Position numbers and translations under genes: made by a program
The notes under the pieces: generated by a model
The model's database searches: none
The model's input: the letters and a program-made list of their open reading frames with translations, nothing else
What the model was told of the DNA's origin: nothing
In this document: positions 9,567 through 18,615 of the stretch, in pieces
Layout of the letters: every line of letters begins with the position of its first letter
Numbering within the stretch: the first letter of the stretch is position 1
Source of the DNA: JAZGGS01 sp963749485
GTDB taxonomy: Bacteria > Bacteroidota > Ignavibacteria > Ignavibacteriales > Ignavibacteriaceae
DNA: 64,000 nt
NCBI GenBank assembly: GCA_963749485.1
Contig: CAVVMV010000002.1
Location: 1-64,000, forward strand
Direction: 5' to 3'

Positions 9567-10792
9567 TTAGACTAAACTTTTAATAGTTTCCCCTTCTGTT
9601 TTAGCAATAGTTACAGCTCCGCAGGAATCGCTCCACACATTTACGGTTGTTCTGCACATATCTAAAAATCTATCCACAGCAAGGATCAATCCAACTCCTT
9701 CCAGCGGCAAGCCAACTGCAGATAAGAATTACAGAGATCATTACAAGCCCTGCCATTGGAATTCCGGCTGCACCAATTGAAGCAAGAAGTGCAGTTACCA
9801 CCACAACCATTTGCATAAGAAAACCTAATTCAATCCCGTATGCTTGTGCAATAAACATTGCAGCAACACATTCGTACAATGCTGTTCCATCCATATTAAC
9901 CGTTGCACCAAGCGGCAGAACAAAACTTGTAATTTTATTTGATACACCAGAGTTATTCTCAACCGCATGCAATGTTAGGGGTAAAGTTGCAGATGAAGAA
10001 GATGTTGAAAACGCAGTTAGTAATGGTGCGCTCATTGCCCTGCCTTGCAGCCACGGTTTTACTTTTGCTACGAATCTTAATATTAAAGGAAGAGTAATCA
10101 AATGCATGAAAAACTAAACCGAGAAGTACAGCAGACATATACATTCCCAGTCTGCCAACCAGGTTCATTAAGATTATCTGCCTGCTCGGCAACTACAGCA
10201 GCCACAATTCCAAGTATTCCAAGAGGTGTAAACTTAATTACGAAATTTGTAAGCTTCATCATCACTTCAAAACTGCCATTAAAAAAATCAGTGAACATCA
10301 GCTTTGTACTTTTCACTAACGCGCGTAATAAAAAAGCCGATTAAGATTGAGAAGAAAATAATTGCAAGCATATCTGCAGATGCAAGTGCATCAAAAATAT
10401 TTGTAGGAACCATTCGCATAATAATATCACCAAGATCACCGGAAGTTGCAGCGAGTTCAGGAACTTCACTTCTTAATCCTAAATCTGCACCAACACCTGG
10501 TTGAATGATGTTAACAAATATTAATCCTGTAAGTATTGCAAAAAAACTTGTTGTTATGTAGTAGGTAAAGGTTTTTATTCCCAATCTTCCCAGGTTATGC
10601 GCATCACCTATATTTGCAACTCCGGAAATAATTGATGTTAGGATGAGAGGAACAATTATCATCTTTAATGCACGCAGGAACAGATCGCCCATCCAGCTAA
10701 CATAACCAACATACTCAGTGAAAAATAATCCGTAAAGAACGGCAATTAGCTAGTGCTATAAGGATTTGCCAGTGAAGTTTAATTTTAAACAT
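9567..10792 (-). CDS. Dicarboxylate/amino acid:cation symporter (DAACS family), frameshifted
   Basis: A Na+/H+-coupled transporter of the GltP/DctA family (glutamate, aspartate or C4-dicarboxylates) in the inner membrane. Pieces in three frames join to a full-length ~400-residue protein: an N-terminal HWQILIALA helix; LRALKMIIVPLILTSIISG (the TM2 signature); the serine-rich hairpin STSSSSATLPLTL; the substrate/cation motif GATVNMDGTALYE; ASIGAAGIPMAGLVM (hairpin 2); and a C-terminal DRFLDMCRTTVNVWSD. The frame breaks near 10745, 10305, 10180, 10100 and 9680. The ATG (10792) overlaps the inferred hemW stop by 8 bases, suggesting coupling. Substrate cannot be assigned from the motifs alone. Confidence 0.87.
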
Positions 10793-11954
10793 TTAGGATT
10801 ATTCGAGTTATTTTCATAATAACATTTTTGATTATTTCATCACACAAAGTATAACCTTTTCTTGTAAATTTTATTATCTCATCATCATACAATAATTAAA
10901 TCTTTCTTCAACAGTTCTTCAAAATAAGATATTATTTTTCTTTAACCAATCACTGCCGAATCTTTTTTTATAACTTTTTAATTCAATCCCGGAACTACGT
11001 AAAGCCAGCATTACATACTCATTATGAATTTCTTCGGGCGTTAACGTTTCGTGGTTTGCATTGCATTGCCATTATTTGTCAATTTCACTAATATATCTTT
11101 TAACACTCGAATAATTCCACCAGCGTTTTCCATCAATAAAAGAATGTGCGGAAGTTCCAAAACCAAGGTAATTCTTTATAATGCCAGTACGAATTGTTAT
11201 GCAGACACTCGAAACCGGGTTTTGCAAAATTACTTACTTCGTACTGCAGGAAACCCTTTGCTTCCAAGATATTCAATTGTTGTTTCATACAAATCGGCAT
11301 CGTAATCATCATCCTGCATTATCACTTTTCCATCAATAATCATTTTGTTAAGAATCGTACCATTTTCAACAATAAGACTGTAAGCAGAAATATGATTAAC
11401 CGGAAGAGCGCATGCGATTTTAAGATTGTTCAGCCATTTTTCTTTAGTCTGCTTAGGAAGATTAAAAATTAAATCGATGCTCACATTTTCAAATCCTGCA
11501 TCTACGGCTTCTTTTATTGTCTCGATTGCTGTTTCGCTGTCATGAATCCTTGTTAGAAATTTAAGCTCATCATCATTAAAAGATTGAATTCCAATACTTA
11601 TCCTGTTAATTCCTGCTTTCCTGAATTCTGCAAGTTTTTTAATATCAACTGTGCCGGGATTTGTTTCCATTGTAATTTCTGCATCATCATGAAAGATTAA
11701 AATTATCTTTTACATGTAATTAATAATTTCATGAAGATAATCTGGTTCCATAAGGGAAGGCGTTCCGCCGCCAAAAAAGATTGAAGTTATAATTCTGTTT
11801 GAAGAATATTTACTACCATAATAATTTATTTCTTCTTTAAGTGATTTAAGAAATGAAGTGATATGTATCAGCTGGTAATAACAGAATAGAAATCACAATA
11901 AATACATTTGTGATCGCAAAACGGAATGTGGATGTAACATGCTGTTGTTTTCAA
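10785..11954 (-). CDS. hemW: HemW-like radical SAM protein, frameshifted
   Basis: A radical SAM protein of the HemN/HemW family. From a TTG at 11954 (preceded by AGGAAA) the frame gives KTTACYIHIPFC followed by the cluster motif C-DHK-C-IY-C, where the three Cys bind the [4Fe-4S] centre. Further on are GGGTPSL-like residues around 11765, ETNPGTVDIKKL, NRISIGIQSFND and SIDLIFNLPKQT, all HemW hallmarks, and a C-terminal segment EYVMLALRSSGI. HemW is thought to deliver heme rather than oxidise coproporphyrinogen. Frame breaks lie near 11865, 11700, 11225, 11070 and 10905; the exact C-terminus is inferred. It is followed by the symporter gene. Confidence 0.83.
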
Positions 11955-12007
11955 ATTTCCTGATTACTTTAACTGAACAATGTAAAGCAATCTACAAACA
12001 ATAGAAT

Positions 12008-13079
12008 TTAAAAACCAAATCCTATGCCTGCAGACATGGTTGCAATCTCAGCAAATTTAAAATTGAAATTGAATACTAACCACGGCTAAGTTCAGATTTC
12101 CTCCCAGAACAAAGCCAACAACATTTTCTCCATTTAAATCTAGATCTAATAACTGTATTTACCGGTCCAACCGGAGTATCATAATCAAAAGTATAATGAA
12201 CATTTGTTTCGGAACTTTCATAAGTTAATCCGGCATACGGTTCAAAGATATTATCATTTCCGAATTTTTTGCTGAAGTATAATCCTACAGAGAGTATGCA
12301 TCATTCTTAAAGACATCGCCCACTTTCATTTTTTGATAGTAGAATCCAACACTAAGATCGATTGGAAGTGGCTCTTCAAACCAGAGACCTGGATTATGCA
12401 GTAAACCTATACCCCAAAGATATGTTTTACCCAAATCTTCAAAAGTCATTTCAGGAAAATATCTTAAAGAAAAATTTGTACCTGCAATCGTTCCAACATT
12501 CAGTTGTATTGCTGGATTGGGAAGAAATGAAAGATCCATCTAAGAAACCATTAACTTCTGGAATTGTTTGTTAAACGCCCCGATTAGTTGCCCCTTCATA
12601 TTCATAACCGGGAAATTCAATATGCAAATAATCATTACTTCCACCGATGTATTGTTGGTCCATCAAACTTAACCACCCATTCCTGTGAAGTAAGTGTCAT
12701 TTTATTATCTGTTCATATTCAGGATTTCTTGTCGGATGAAATACCGGATTCTGCAAGGAGTCCTTCAACCTGTTCAGCATTATACCTGAATCTTCCTTCA
12801 CTTGAAAATTGTCTTTGTTCATTTGAAAAAAACGAACCAACTGCAACCAACCTTGCTTGAATATGTAATCCGAAAAGTGTTGGAGGTGGAGCGCCGCTAA
12901 ACCATCCACCGGTCATATTAGCTCCAAAGGTAGGTTACACCAGGTTCAACATACTTTGTAGCAGCCTCTGAGGAAAGATTAGATAAGGTTTCTGAAATTG
13001 ACTGACCGTTAACCCTTACAGGTAAGAAAATAATAACAAAACTTAAACATAGGGTAATTAGGAAGGGATGATTTTTCAT
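12008..13079 (-). CDS. DUF6588-like outer-membrane beta-barrel protein, frameshifted
   Basis: The minus-strand frame starts at ATG 13079 with a signal peptide (about 27 residues, ending near RVNGQ) and continues in pieces: GGWFSGAPPPTLFGLHIQ; a central stretch NFSLRYFPEMTFEDLGKT, then WGIGLLHNP and PIDLSVGFYYQKMKVGD; and a final GIGFGF before TAA. Alternating polar/hydrophobic strands and a C-terminal Phe suggest a beta-barrel, and the central region resembles DUF6588 proteins seen in this group. Function is unknown. At least five frame breaks occur (near 12935, 12710, 12545, 12290 and 12150), so the full protein cannot be reconstructed confidently. Confidence 0.6.
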
Positions 13080-13144
13080 TCTGTACCACAATTAACTTTT
13101 ATTGCCGGAAATTTTTATTTATTAATAAATAAATACCTTCAATT

Positions 13145-14827
13145 TTAATACCGATTTAAACCTATCAATTCCTGCGCAGTACTAATACTTTTATCTGTAA
13201 TTTTTTCCCCACTGATAAGTTTTGCCACTTCATTTACCTGTTCTTCTTCATCCAGCTTTTTAATGGAGCTTATTACCCTATCCTTTTTTGAAATTTTTTC
13301 AATTGAGTAATGGCTGTCTGCCAAGCTGGCAATCTGGGGCAGGTGAGTAATAGCAATTATTTGATGATACTTTGAAAGTTCTTTTAAAGTGTTGCCAACT
13401 TTCTGAGCAATCTTTCCACTAACACCTACGTCTATTTCATCAAAAATTAGAAGAGGCAGTTTATCGCTCATAGCTAAAACTGATTTGAGCGAAAGCATTA
13501 TGCGCGAAACCTCTCCTCCTGAAGCAACTTTTGCAAGTGGTTTTGGATCTTCCCCTGGATTTGTAGAAATAAAAAACTCAACTTTATCAATTCCTGTTGA
13601 TGAAAACTTTAGCGGCTTCCCATCTGCAGGTTCATTCAGAATTTCAGTTTTGAATTCAGGTTGAGATATTCCAAGCTCTTTTAATGAATTTTCAATTCCG
13701 CTCTTAACTTTTTTAGATACCTGGATTCTTTTTTGCGAAATACTTTTCGCTTCTTTTTCTGCTTTTTCTCTAAGCTTACTTAATGCTGAACTTAGCTCTG
13801 AAATTTTCTCCTCAAAGTTTTCGGCAAGCGTAAACTCTTCACCAATCTTTTTGCGATGTTCTAAAACAGATTTAACAGTGCCTCCGTATCTCTTTTTAAG
13901 CAGATTTATTGAACCAAGTCTCTCCCTTATTTCTTCAACATGTGCAGGATCTAAATCCACCTTAGCTTTATAACTTTGTACAAAAGATGATATGTCATTA
14001 ACCAGCGCTATAATAGTTTCAGCTTCACTTGAAGATTCTGAAAAAGAATTATCAATCTCTACAAGTTCGCTAAGATTATTTTGTACTTTAACAATAGAAT
14101 CATGAACAGAATTTTCCGACTCATAAAGAAGTTGATAGATCTCAGTTGTTAGCTCTGCAAGTTTTTCAGAGTTTTCAAGAATTTTTAGCTCATCATTTAG
14201 TTTTTCTTCTTCTCCTTCTTCCGGCGAAACTTCATCTATCTCTTTAATCTGAAATGAGCAAATTTCTTTTTTTTCTTTTAATATTTCTTCCCGTTCTTTT
14301 AAAGAGTTTAGTTCTCTCTCTGTTCTTACCAGGTCATCGTAAGTTTTTCTGTACTTTATCATCAAATCATCATAATCACCAAACTCATCAAGATAATTAA
14401 TATGGGTTTCTGTTCTTAACAGCGATTGATGCTCATGCTGCCCGTGCAGATCAACCAGAAAATTTCCGAACTCTTTTATTAATGATAGCGAAACGGGAGT
14501 ATCATTTGCAAAACAACGATTTGAACCTTTAAGTGAAATTTCTCTTCTTAATATCAGTTCCGGATAATATTCAATATCGTTATCTTCAAGAAGTTTTTTT
14601 ACTTTCTTATTTTCTTCAACATTAAATATTCCTTCAACAACTGATTTGTTAGCTCCTTTTCGTACAACCTCTGTTGAAGCACGCTCACCGAGCAGCAAAC
14701 CCATTGCATCAATCAAAATGGATTTACCCGCACCTGTTTCGCCGGTAATAATATTCAGCCCACTGCCGAATTCAACGGAGATGTGTTCTATTAGCGCGTA
14801 ATCTTTTACTTCGAAGGATTTTAACAT
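13145..14827 (-). CDS. recN: DNA repair protein RecN
   Basis: A 560-residue SMC-like ATPase acting in double-strand break repair. Seen: Walker A GETGAGKS at residues 29-36, a long charged coiled-coil centre (about 150-380), the ABC signature ASGGEVSRIMLSLK, Walker B LPLLIFDEIDVGVSG and a switch region ITHLPQIA. Length and order match RecN. The frame is intact, in contrast to the gene downstream on the same strand. The start at 14827 begins exactly at the conserved MLKSFEVKDYALIE. Confidence 0.97.
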   Translation of the reverse strand: MLKSFEVKDYALIEHISVEFGSGLNIITGETGAGKSILIDAMGLLLGERASTEVVRKGANKSVVEGIFNVEENKKVKKLLEDNDIEYYPELILRREISLKGSNRCFANDTPVSLSLIKEFGNFLVDLHGQHEHQSLLRTETHINYLDEFGDYDDLMIKYRKTYDDLVRTERELNSLKEREEILKEKKEICSFQIKEIDEVSPEEGEEEKLNDELKILENSEKLAELTTEIYQLLYESENSVHDSIVKVQNNLSELVEIDNSFSESSSEAETIIALVNDISSFVQSYKAKVDLDPAHVEEIRERLGSINLLKKRYGGTVKSVLEHRKKIGEEFTLAENFEEKISELSSALSKLREKAEKEAKSISQKRIQVSKKVKSGIENSLKELGISQPEFKTEILNEPADGKPLKFSSTGIDKVEFFISTNPGEDPKPLAKVASGGEVSRIMLSLKSVLAMSDKLPLLIFDEIDVGVSGKIAQKVGNTLKELSKYHQIIAITHLPQIASLADSHYSIEKISKKDRVISSIKKLDEEEQVNEVAKLISGEKITDKSISTAQELIGLNRY

Positions 14828-14956
14828 AATCTGCTATAAATATTTGCAGAAGAAAGTTAAACTATTTGATGTGGAATTTCAAAAATGTGGGAAGATACTG
14901 TAATTGCTTTATTTCAATTTTCAGAAGCAAGAAAGAATAATAGTATTATTAATGAT

Positions 14957-15355
14957 TTAAACCCTAAACCCAGCCGGGTAATAAGATTTCAGTTCGCTGC
15001 CAAGATATTTTAAGAGCGCAGTAATTACACCAAGGTCATCAAGGTAACCAAAGAAAGGAGTTAAATCAGGTATTGTATCGAGTGGTACAATAAAGTAAAT
15101 AAGCGCTGCAACAACTATTGCTTTCCTGTGCCATCTTACAATAGGATCTTTCATAAAATTATAAAGAGCTACAATATCCCGGGCAAAAGATATTCTCTTT
15201 CCGCCTTTTTCAAGCTTTGACCAGAGGTTCTCATCAACATATTCCATATCTTCTTCAACATCCTCTTCACTTTTTCCACCAAAATCGAGTTGATTTAAAT
15301 CACTAACATCATCAAATAGTACATCATCATCTGTATTGTAATCTTCATAATTCAT
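14957..15355 (-). CDS. YkvA-family (DUF1232) membrane protein
   Basis: A 132-residue protein with an acidic N-terminal half (many Asp/Glu, residues 1-55) and a C-terminal DUF1232 domain: RWHRKAIVVAALIYFIVPLD, then TIPDLTPFFGYLDDLGVI and LKYLGSELKSYY. The IVPLDxIPD...GYLDD pattern is diagnostic of the family. One or two hydrophobic helices suggest membrane association. Its cellular role is not established. A clear AGGAGG ribosome site lies just upstream of the ATG. Confidence 0.88.
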   Translation of the reverse strand: MNYEDYNTDDDVLFDDVSDLNQLDFGGKSEEDVEEDMEYVDENLWSKLEKGGKRISFARDIVALYNFMKDPIVRWHRKAIVVAALIYFIVPLDTIPDLTPFFGYLDDLGVITALLKYLGSELKSYYPAGFRV

Positions 15356-15551
15356 AATGCGATCCTCCTAAGGTAAATACGAACCGAAATTGCAGAAATT
15401 TATGGCGCACCGGTTCTTGTTTTAAGGTACAAATCAAAAATAGTGTATGTAGCAATTAAAGGCAAAGCAAGTAATGGTGTCCTACCGGGTGAATTCAATA
15501 TAATATCTAGTTTAGTTAAGTTTGCATTTTACTTTACAAAGCAGATAGAAA

Positions 15552-16269
15552 TTGGATAATCTTAGTGGTAAAATATTCCTGCCCGGTAATGAAAAACAAT
15601 TGCAACACCTGGAAAGTAAGCTGGAAATAGCAGGTAAAGATGTTTTAGTTATTGGAACCGGAAGTGAAGAAATAGCCGTTTATTTGAAGATGAACAGGGG
15701 CAACATCCGTAAAAATTATTGTGGGCGATTATGAATCGGTGATGAACAGCAGGATGATTTTGCCGAAGGATACTGAAATTAGAGTGAGTATGATGGATTT
15801 TGAACATACTGATTTTTCTGCCGAAAGTTTCGACATTATTTATGCTCAAGCATCTGTTTCAAGCAGCCGCAGGAATAAGGTTATAAAGGAGATCAAACGT
15901 ATTCTTAAAGAGGGTGGAATTTTAAATGCTGGCGAAATTACTTATTTAAAATCTCCCGTTCCTGTTTTTATCCGGGAAATTTGGGACGCTGGAGAAATAC
16001 TTCCACTAGTATCAAATGAACTAACCGCTTACTATGAGGAAAGAAAATTTAATATAATTGATGAAATAAATTTATCGGATACACTTACAGATTATTATCA
16101 AAAAAATCACAAGCTGCTAAAAGATAAATTGCCTACGTTAACGGAGAGTGAAAAATCTTACTATAAAATAATTTTAAACCGGTTAAGCCATGAATCTAAT
16201 GTTTATCTTAAACAGGGAGGGAAAGATTATATCGGTTTCACTTCAATAATTATGAGGAAAGAAATTTGA
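15552..16269 (+). CDS. SAM-dependent methyltransferase (class I), frameshifted
   Basis: A Rossmann-type methyltransferase of about 240 residues, starting at TTG 15552. Motif I is VLVIGTGSEEIAVYL; after one frame change near 15700, in a GGGG run, the protein continues VKIIVGDYESV, MDFEHTDFSAESFDIIYAQASV (motif for post-I/II) and IKRILKEGGILNAGEI (motif III). Deleting one G restores the whole frame, so this is probably a homopolymer error. The C-terminal half is helical and not assignable to a substrate. Its stop overlaps the TTG start of rlmD (ATTTGA), indicating coupled translation. Confidence 0.72.
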
Positions 16270-17720
16270 AAAAGGGTGATACATTAGAATTAGAAATAAT
16301 TAGGCATGCTGCTGAAGGAAAAGGAATTGCAAGGATCAATCGTAATATTATTAAGCCAGCGGAGGATGCCCAGCAGCAGAAAAATAATGAAGAAAATTAC
16401 GTGGTTTTTGTGCAGGGTGCATATCCCGGGGATAAGGTAACTGCGCAGTTAAGGAAAATAAAAAAATCTTACGCCGAAGCAGTAATAATTAAAATAATTT
16501 CTCCATCAAAAGATAGGGTTGAACCTCGTTGTAAATACTTTGGCACTTGCGGTGGCTGCAAGCAGCAGGATCTTAATTACGATACTCAACTAAAATTTAA
16601 GCAGGAACTTGTTAAAGAAACGTTTGAACACATTGCAGGTTTGAAGGATTTTGATTTTGAAGAGATCATTCCTTCCGGGAATCAATTCTTTTACAGGAAT
16701 AAGATGGAATTCTCTTTTTCAGATAAAAGATGGCTGACAAAAGAAGAGATTGGTTCAGAAGATGTTTTTGATAAGGCGTTTGCTCTCGGATTACACATTC
16801 CCCGTATATTTGATAAAGTGCTGGATATAAATGAATGCTTCCTTCAATCAGAAATAAGTAATGAAATCCTGAACTTTACGAGAAAGTTTTTTAAGGAAAA
16901 GAATGTTTCAATCTACTCAACAAAAACACATACGGGTTACTTAAGAAATCTTGCTATCAGGCAATCGCAATACAAAGATGACCTAATGGTAAACCTTGTA
17001 ACCAGTATAGAAGATGATGATTTAATGAAGGAATACACTTCTGAAATGCTGAGATTAATTCCTCAAATAACTACTGTAATTAATAACATTAATAAAAAGA
17101 TGGCATCCGTTGCAATAGGAGATTATGAAAAAGTTTACCACGGAGAAGGATTTATTTATGATAAGATTGGCAACTATGATTTCAGGATAAGTGCAAATTC
17201 ATTCTTTCAAACCAACACTGTGCAGGCAGAAAACCTTTACAAAACTGCAATGGAATTTGCTGAGTTAAAAGGTGATGAAATAATTTATGATCTCTATTCT
17301 GGCGCAGGAACCATTGCAATTTATGTTTCAGGAAAAGCAAAACTGGTTATTGGATTTGAATCAATCAGGTCTGCGATAAGGGATGCTGCAGAAAATGCAA
17401 TACTCAACCAAGTTGAGAAAGTTCAATTTGCTGAAGCAAATTTATATAAGTCATTTCTGCCAATTATAGAGCAAAACAATATCCCAAATCCTGATGTGAT
17501 AATAATTGATCCTCCAAGAAGTGGCATGCATAAAAACACAGTTGATGATGTGATACAACTTAACCCGGAAAAAATTGTTTATGTAAGCTGCAATCCTGCA
17601 ACCCAGGCAAGGGATGTTAAATTGATGGTTGAGGCAGGTTATAAATTAAAGAAGATGAAACCTGTTGATATGTTTCCTCATACATATCATATGGAAAATG
17701 TAGTACAGCTTGTTAAATAG
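16266..17720 (+). CDS. rlmD: 23S rRNA (uracil-C5)-methyltransferase, RlmD/RumA family
   Basis: A 484-residue RNA m5U methyltransferase. Residues 1-80 form a TRAM RNA-binding domain (GDTLELEIIRHAAEGKGIA; VQGAYPGDKV). A [4Fe-4S] cluster motif C-KYFGT-C-GG-C lies at about 89-98, with the fourth Cys likely in INECFLQ. The catalytic domain has YDLYSGAGTIAIY (SAM), IIIDPPRSGMH and the catalytic Cys in VYVSCNPATQARD. It modifies uridine in 23S rRNA (U1939 in E. coli); which position is used here is inferred. The start is a TTG overlapping the upstream stop. A palindromic repeat follows the stop. Confidence 0.93.
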   Translation: MKKGDTLELEIIRHAAEGKGIARINRNIIKPAEDAQQQKNNEENYVVFVQGAYPGDKVTAQLRKIKKSYAEAVIIKIISPSKDRVEPRCKYFGTCGGCKQQDLNYDTQLKFKQELVKETFEHIAGLKDFDFEEIIPSGNQFFYRNKMEFSFSDKRWLTKEEIGSEDVFDKAFALGLHIPRIFDKVLDINECFLQSEISNEILNFTRKFFKEKNVSIYSTKTHTGYLRNLAIRQSQYKDDLMVNLVTSIEDDDLMKEYTSEMLRLIPQITTVINNINKKMASVAIGDYEKVYHGEGFIYDKIGNYDFRISANSFFQTNTVQAENLYKTAMEFAELKGDEIIYDLYSGAGTIAIYVSGKAKLVIGFESIRSAIRDAAENAILNQVEKVQFAEANLYKSFLPIIEQNNIPNPDVIIIDPPRSGMHKNTVDDVIQLNPEKIVYVSCNPATQARDVKLMVEAGYKLKKMKPVDMFPHTYHMENVVQLVK

Positions 17721-17800
17721 AACGCCGATAACACAGATTCGACAGATTTTCGCAGATTAATATCTGCGTTGATCAGTTGCATCAGTGTCATCTGTGTTCC
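17721..17800. repeat. Nested palindromic intergenic repeat between convergent genes
   Basis: An inner hairpin CGCAGAT-TAAT-ATCTGCG (17751-17768) is enclosed by an outer pair ACACAGAT (17731-17738) and ATCTGTGT (17790-17797). Related short motifs (ACAGATT, GCAGATT, TCTGCG) recur inside. The block fills the gap between the 3' ends of rlmD and rsmI, where a bidirectional terminator would be useful, but no T run follows. The layout fits a REP/BIME-like repeat family. Confidence 0.6.
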
Positions 17801-17804
17801 ATTC

Positions 17805-18483
17805 TTATCTTTTATTATTTACAATCAACACAAATTCCCCCTTTAGATTTTTCCTTTCTGCAATGTTTAATACCTTTTCGGCACTTCCCCGGTAATACTT
17901 TTCATCCTTCATAGTTAATTCAAATGCTAAAACTACAGGAGTGATTTTGCCAAAGAAATTTACAACATCTGTAAGCAGCCTTTGCAGCCTGTAAGGAGTA
18001 TCCATCAAAACAATAACTTCTTTAATTCGCTTCAAATCCAGCAACTGCTTTCTTCTTATATGTTTTTTTGGTGAAAGCCATCCGCGGTAATAAAAATTTT
18101 CAAAATCAAATCCTGAGCCAATCAGTGCGGGGAGAAGAGAGTTAGCTCCAGGAACAGGAACAATATCAATATTCTGAGAAATACAAACATCAACAAGCAA
18201 ATGTCCCGGATCTGAAAAGAGCGGTGTACCGCAATCGGAAATAAGTGCGGCAGTTTCTCCTATTTAAAATTTCCAACAAAATCTCGCTCACAATTTCATT
18301 TTCATTATGCTCATTTAGTGCAATTAGTTCTTTATCAATCTTAAAATGTGCAAGCATTCTGCGTGCAACTTTGTATTCTTCGCAAATAATAAAATCAACA
18401 CTATTAAGAATCTTAAGAGCACGTAGAGTTATATCATCATAATTGCCAATTGGCGTGGATACAAGAAATAATTTATTCTTCAT
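17805..18483 (-). CDS. rsmI: 16S rRNA (cytidine-2'-O)-methyltransferase RsmI family, frameshifted
   Basis: A tetrapyrrole-methylase-fold protein of about 225 residues. Seen: KLFLVSTPIGNYDDITLRALKIL at the N-terminus; after one frame change near 18262, AALISDCGTPLFSDPG, VPGANSLLPALIGSGF and GWLSPKKHIRRKQL. These are the RsmI signatures (2'-O-methylation of C1402 in 16S rRNA), though the CEEYKVARRML stretch replaces the usual AEDTR..., so a paralogue with another target is possible. A single base change restores the frame, pointing to a sequencing error. Confidence 0.82.
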
Positions 18484-18615
18484 TGGTTCTGTTACACTGT
18501 TATTTTACTTAATTTTGATAATTACATTAATAGAATTTTTATGCTAGCCACTAGTAAAACAAGCCATCCAGGATAGACTTATACTAATTAACAACAAATA
18601 GTTGAGAGTTACAAA

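Noticed and set aside
9647..10117. A 156-residue plus-strand open frame
   Set aside because: It lies antisense to the dicarboxylate symporter, whose family motifs are clear; the plus frame has no ribosome site or recognisable domain.
11051..11472. Two plus-strand open frames opposite hemW
   Set aside because: They overlap the radical SAM protein on the other strand, lack ribosome sites and show no domain.
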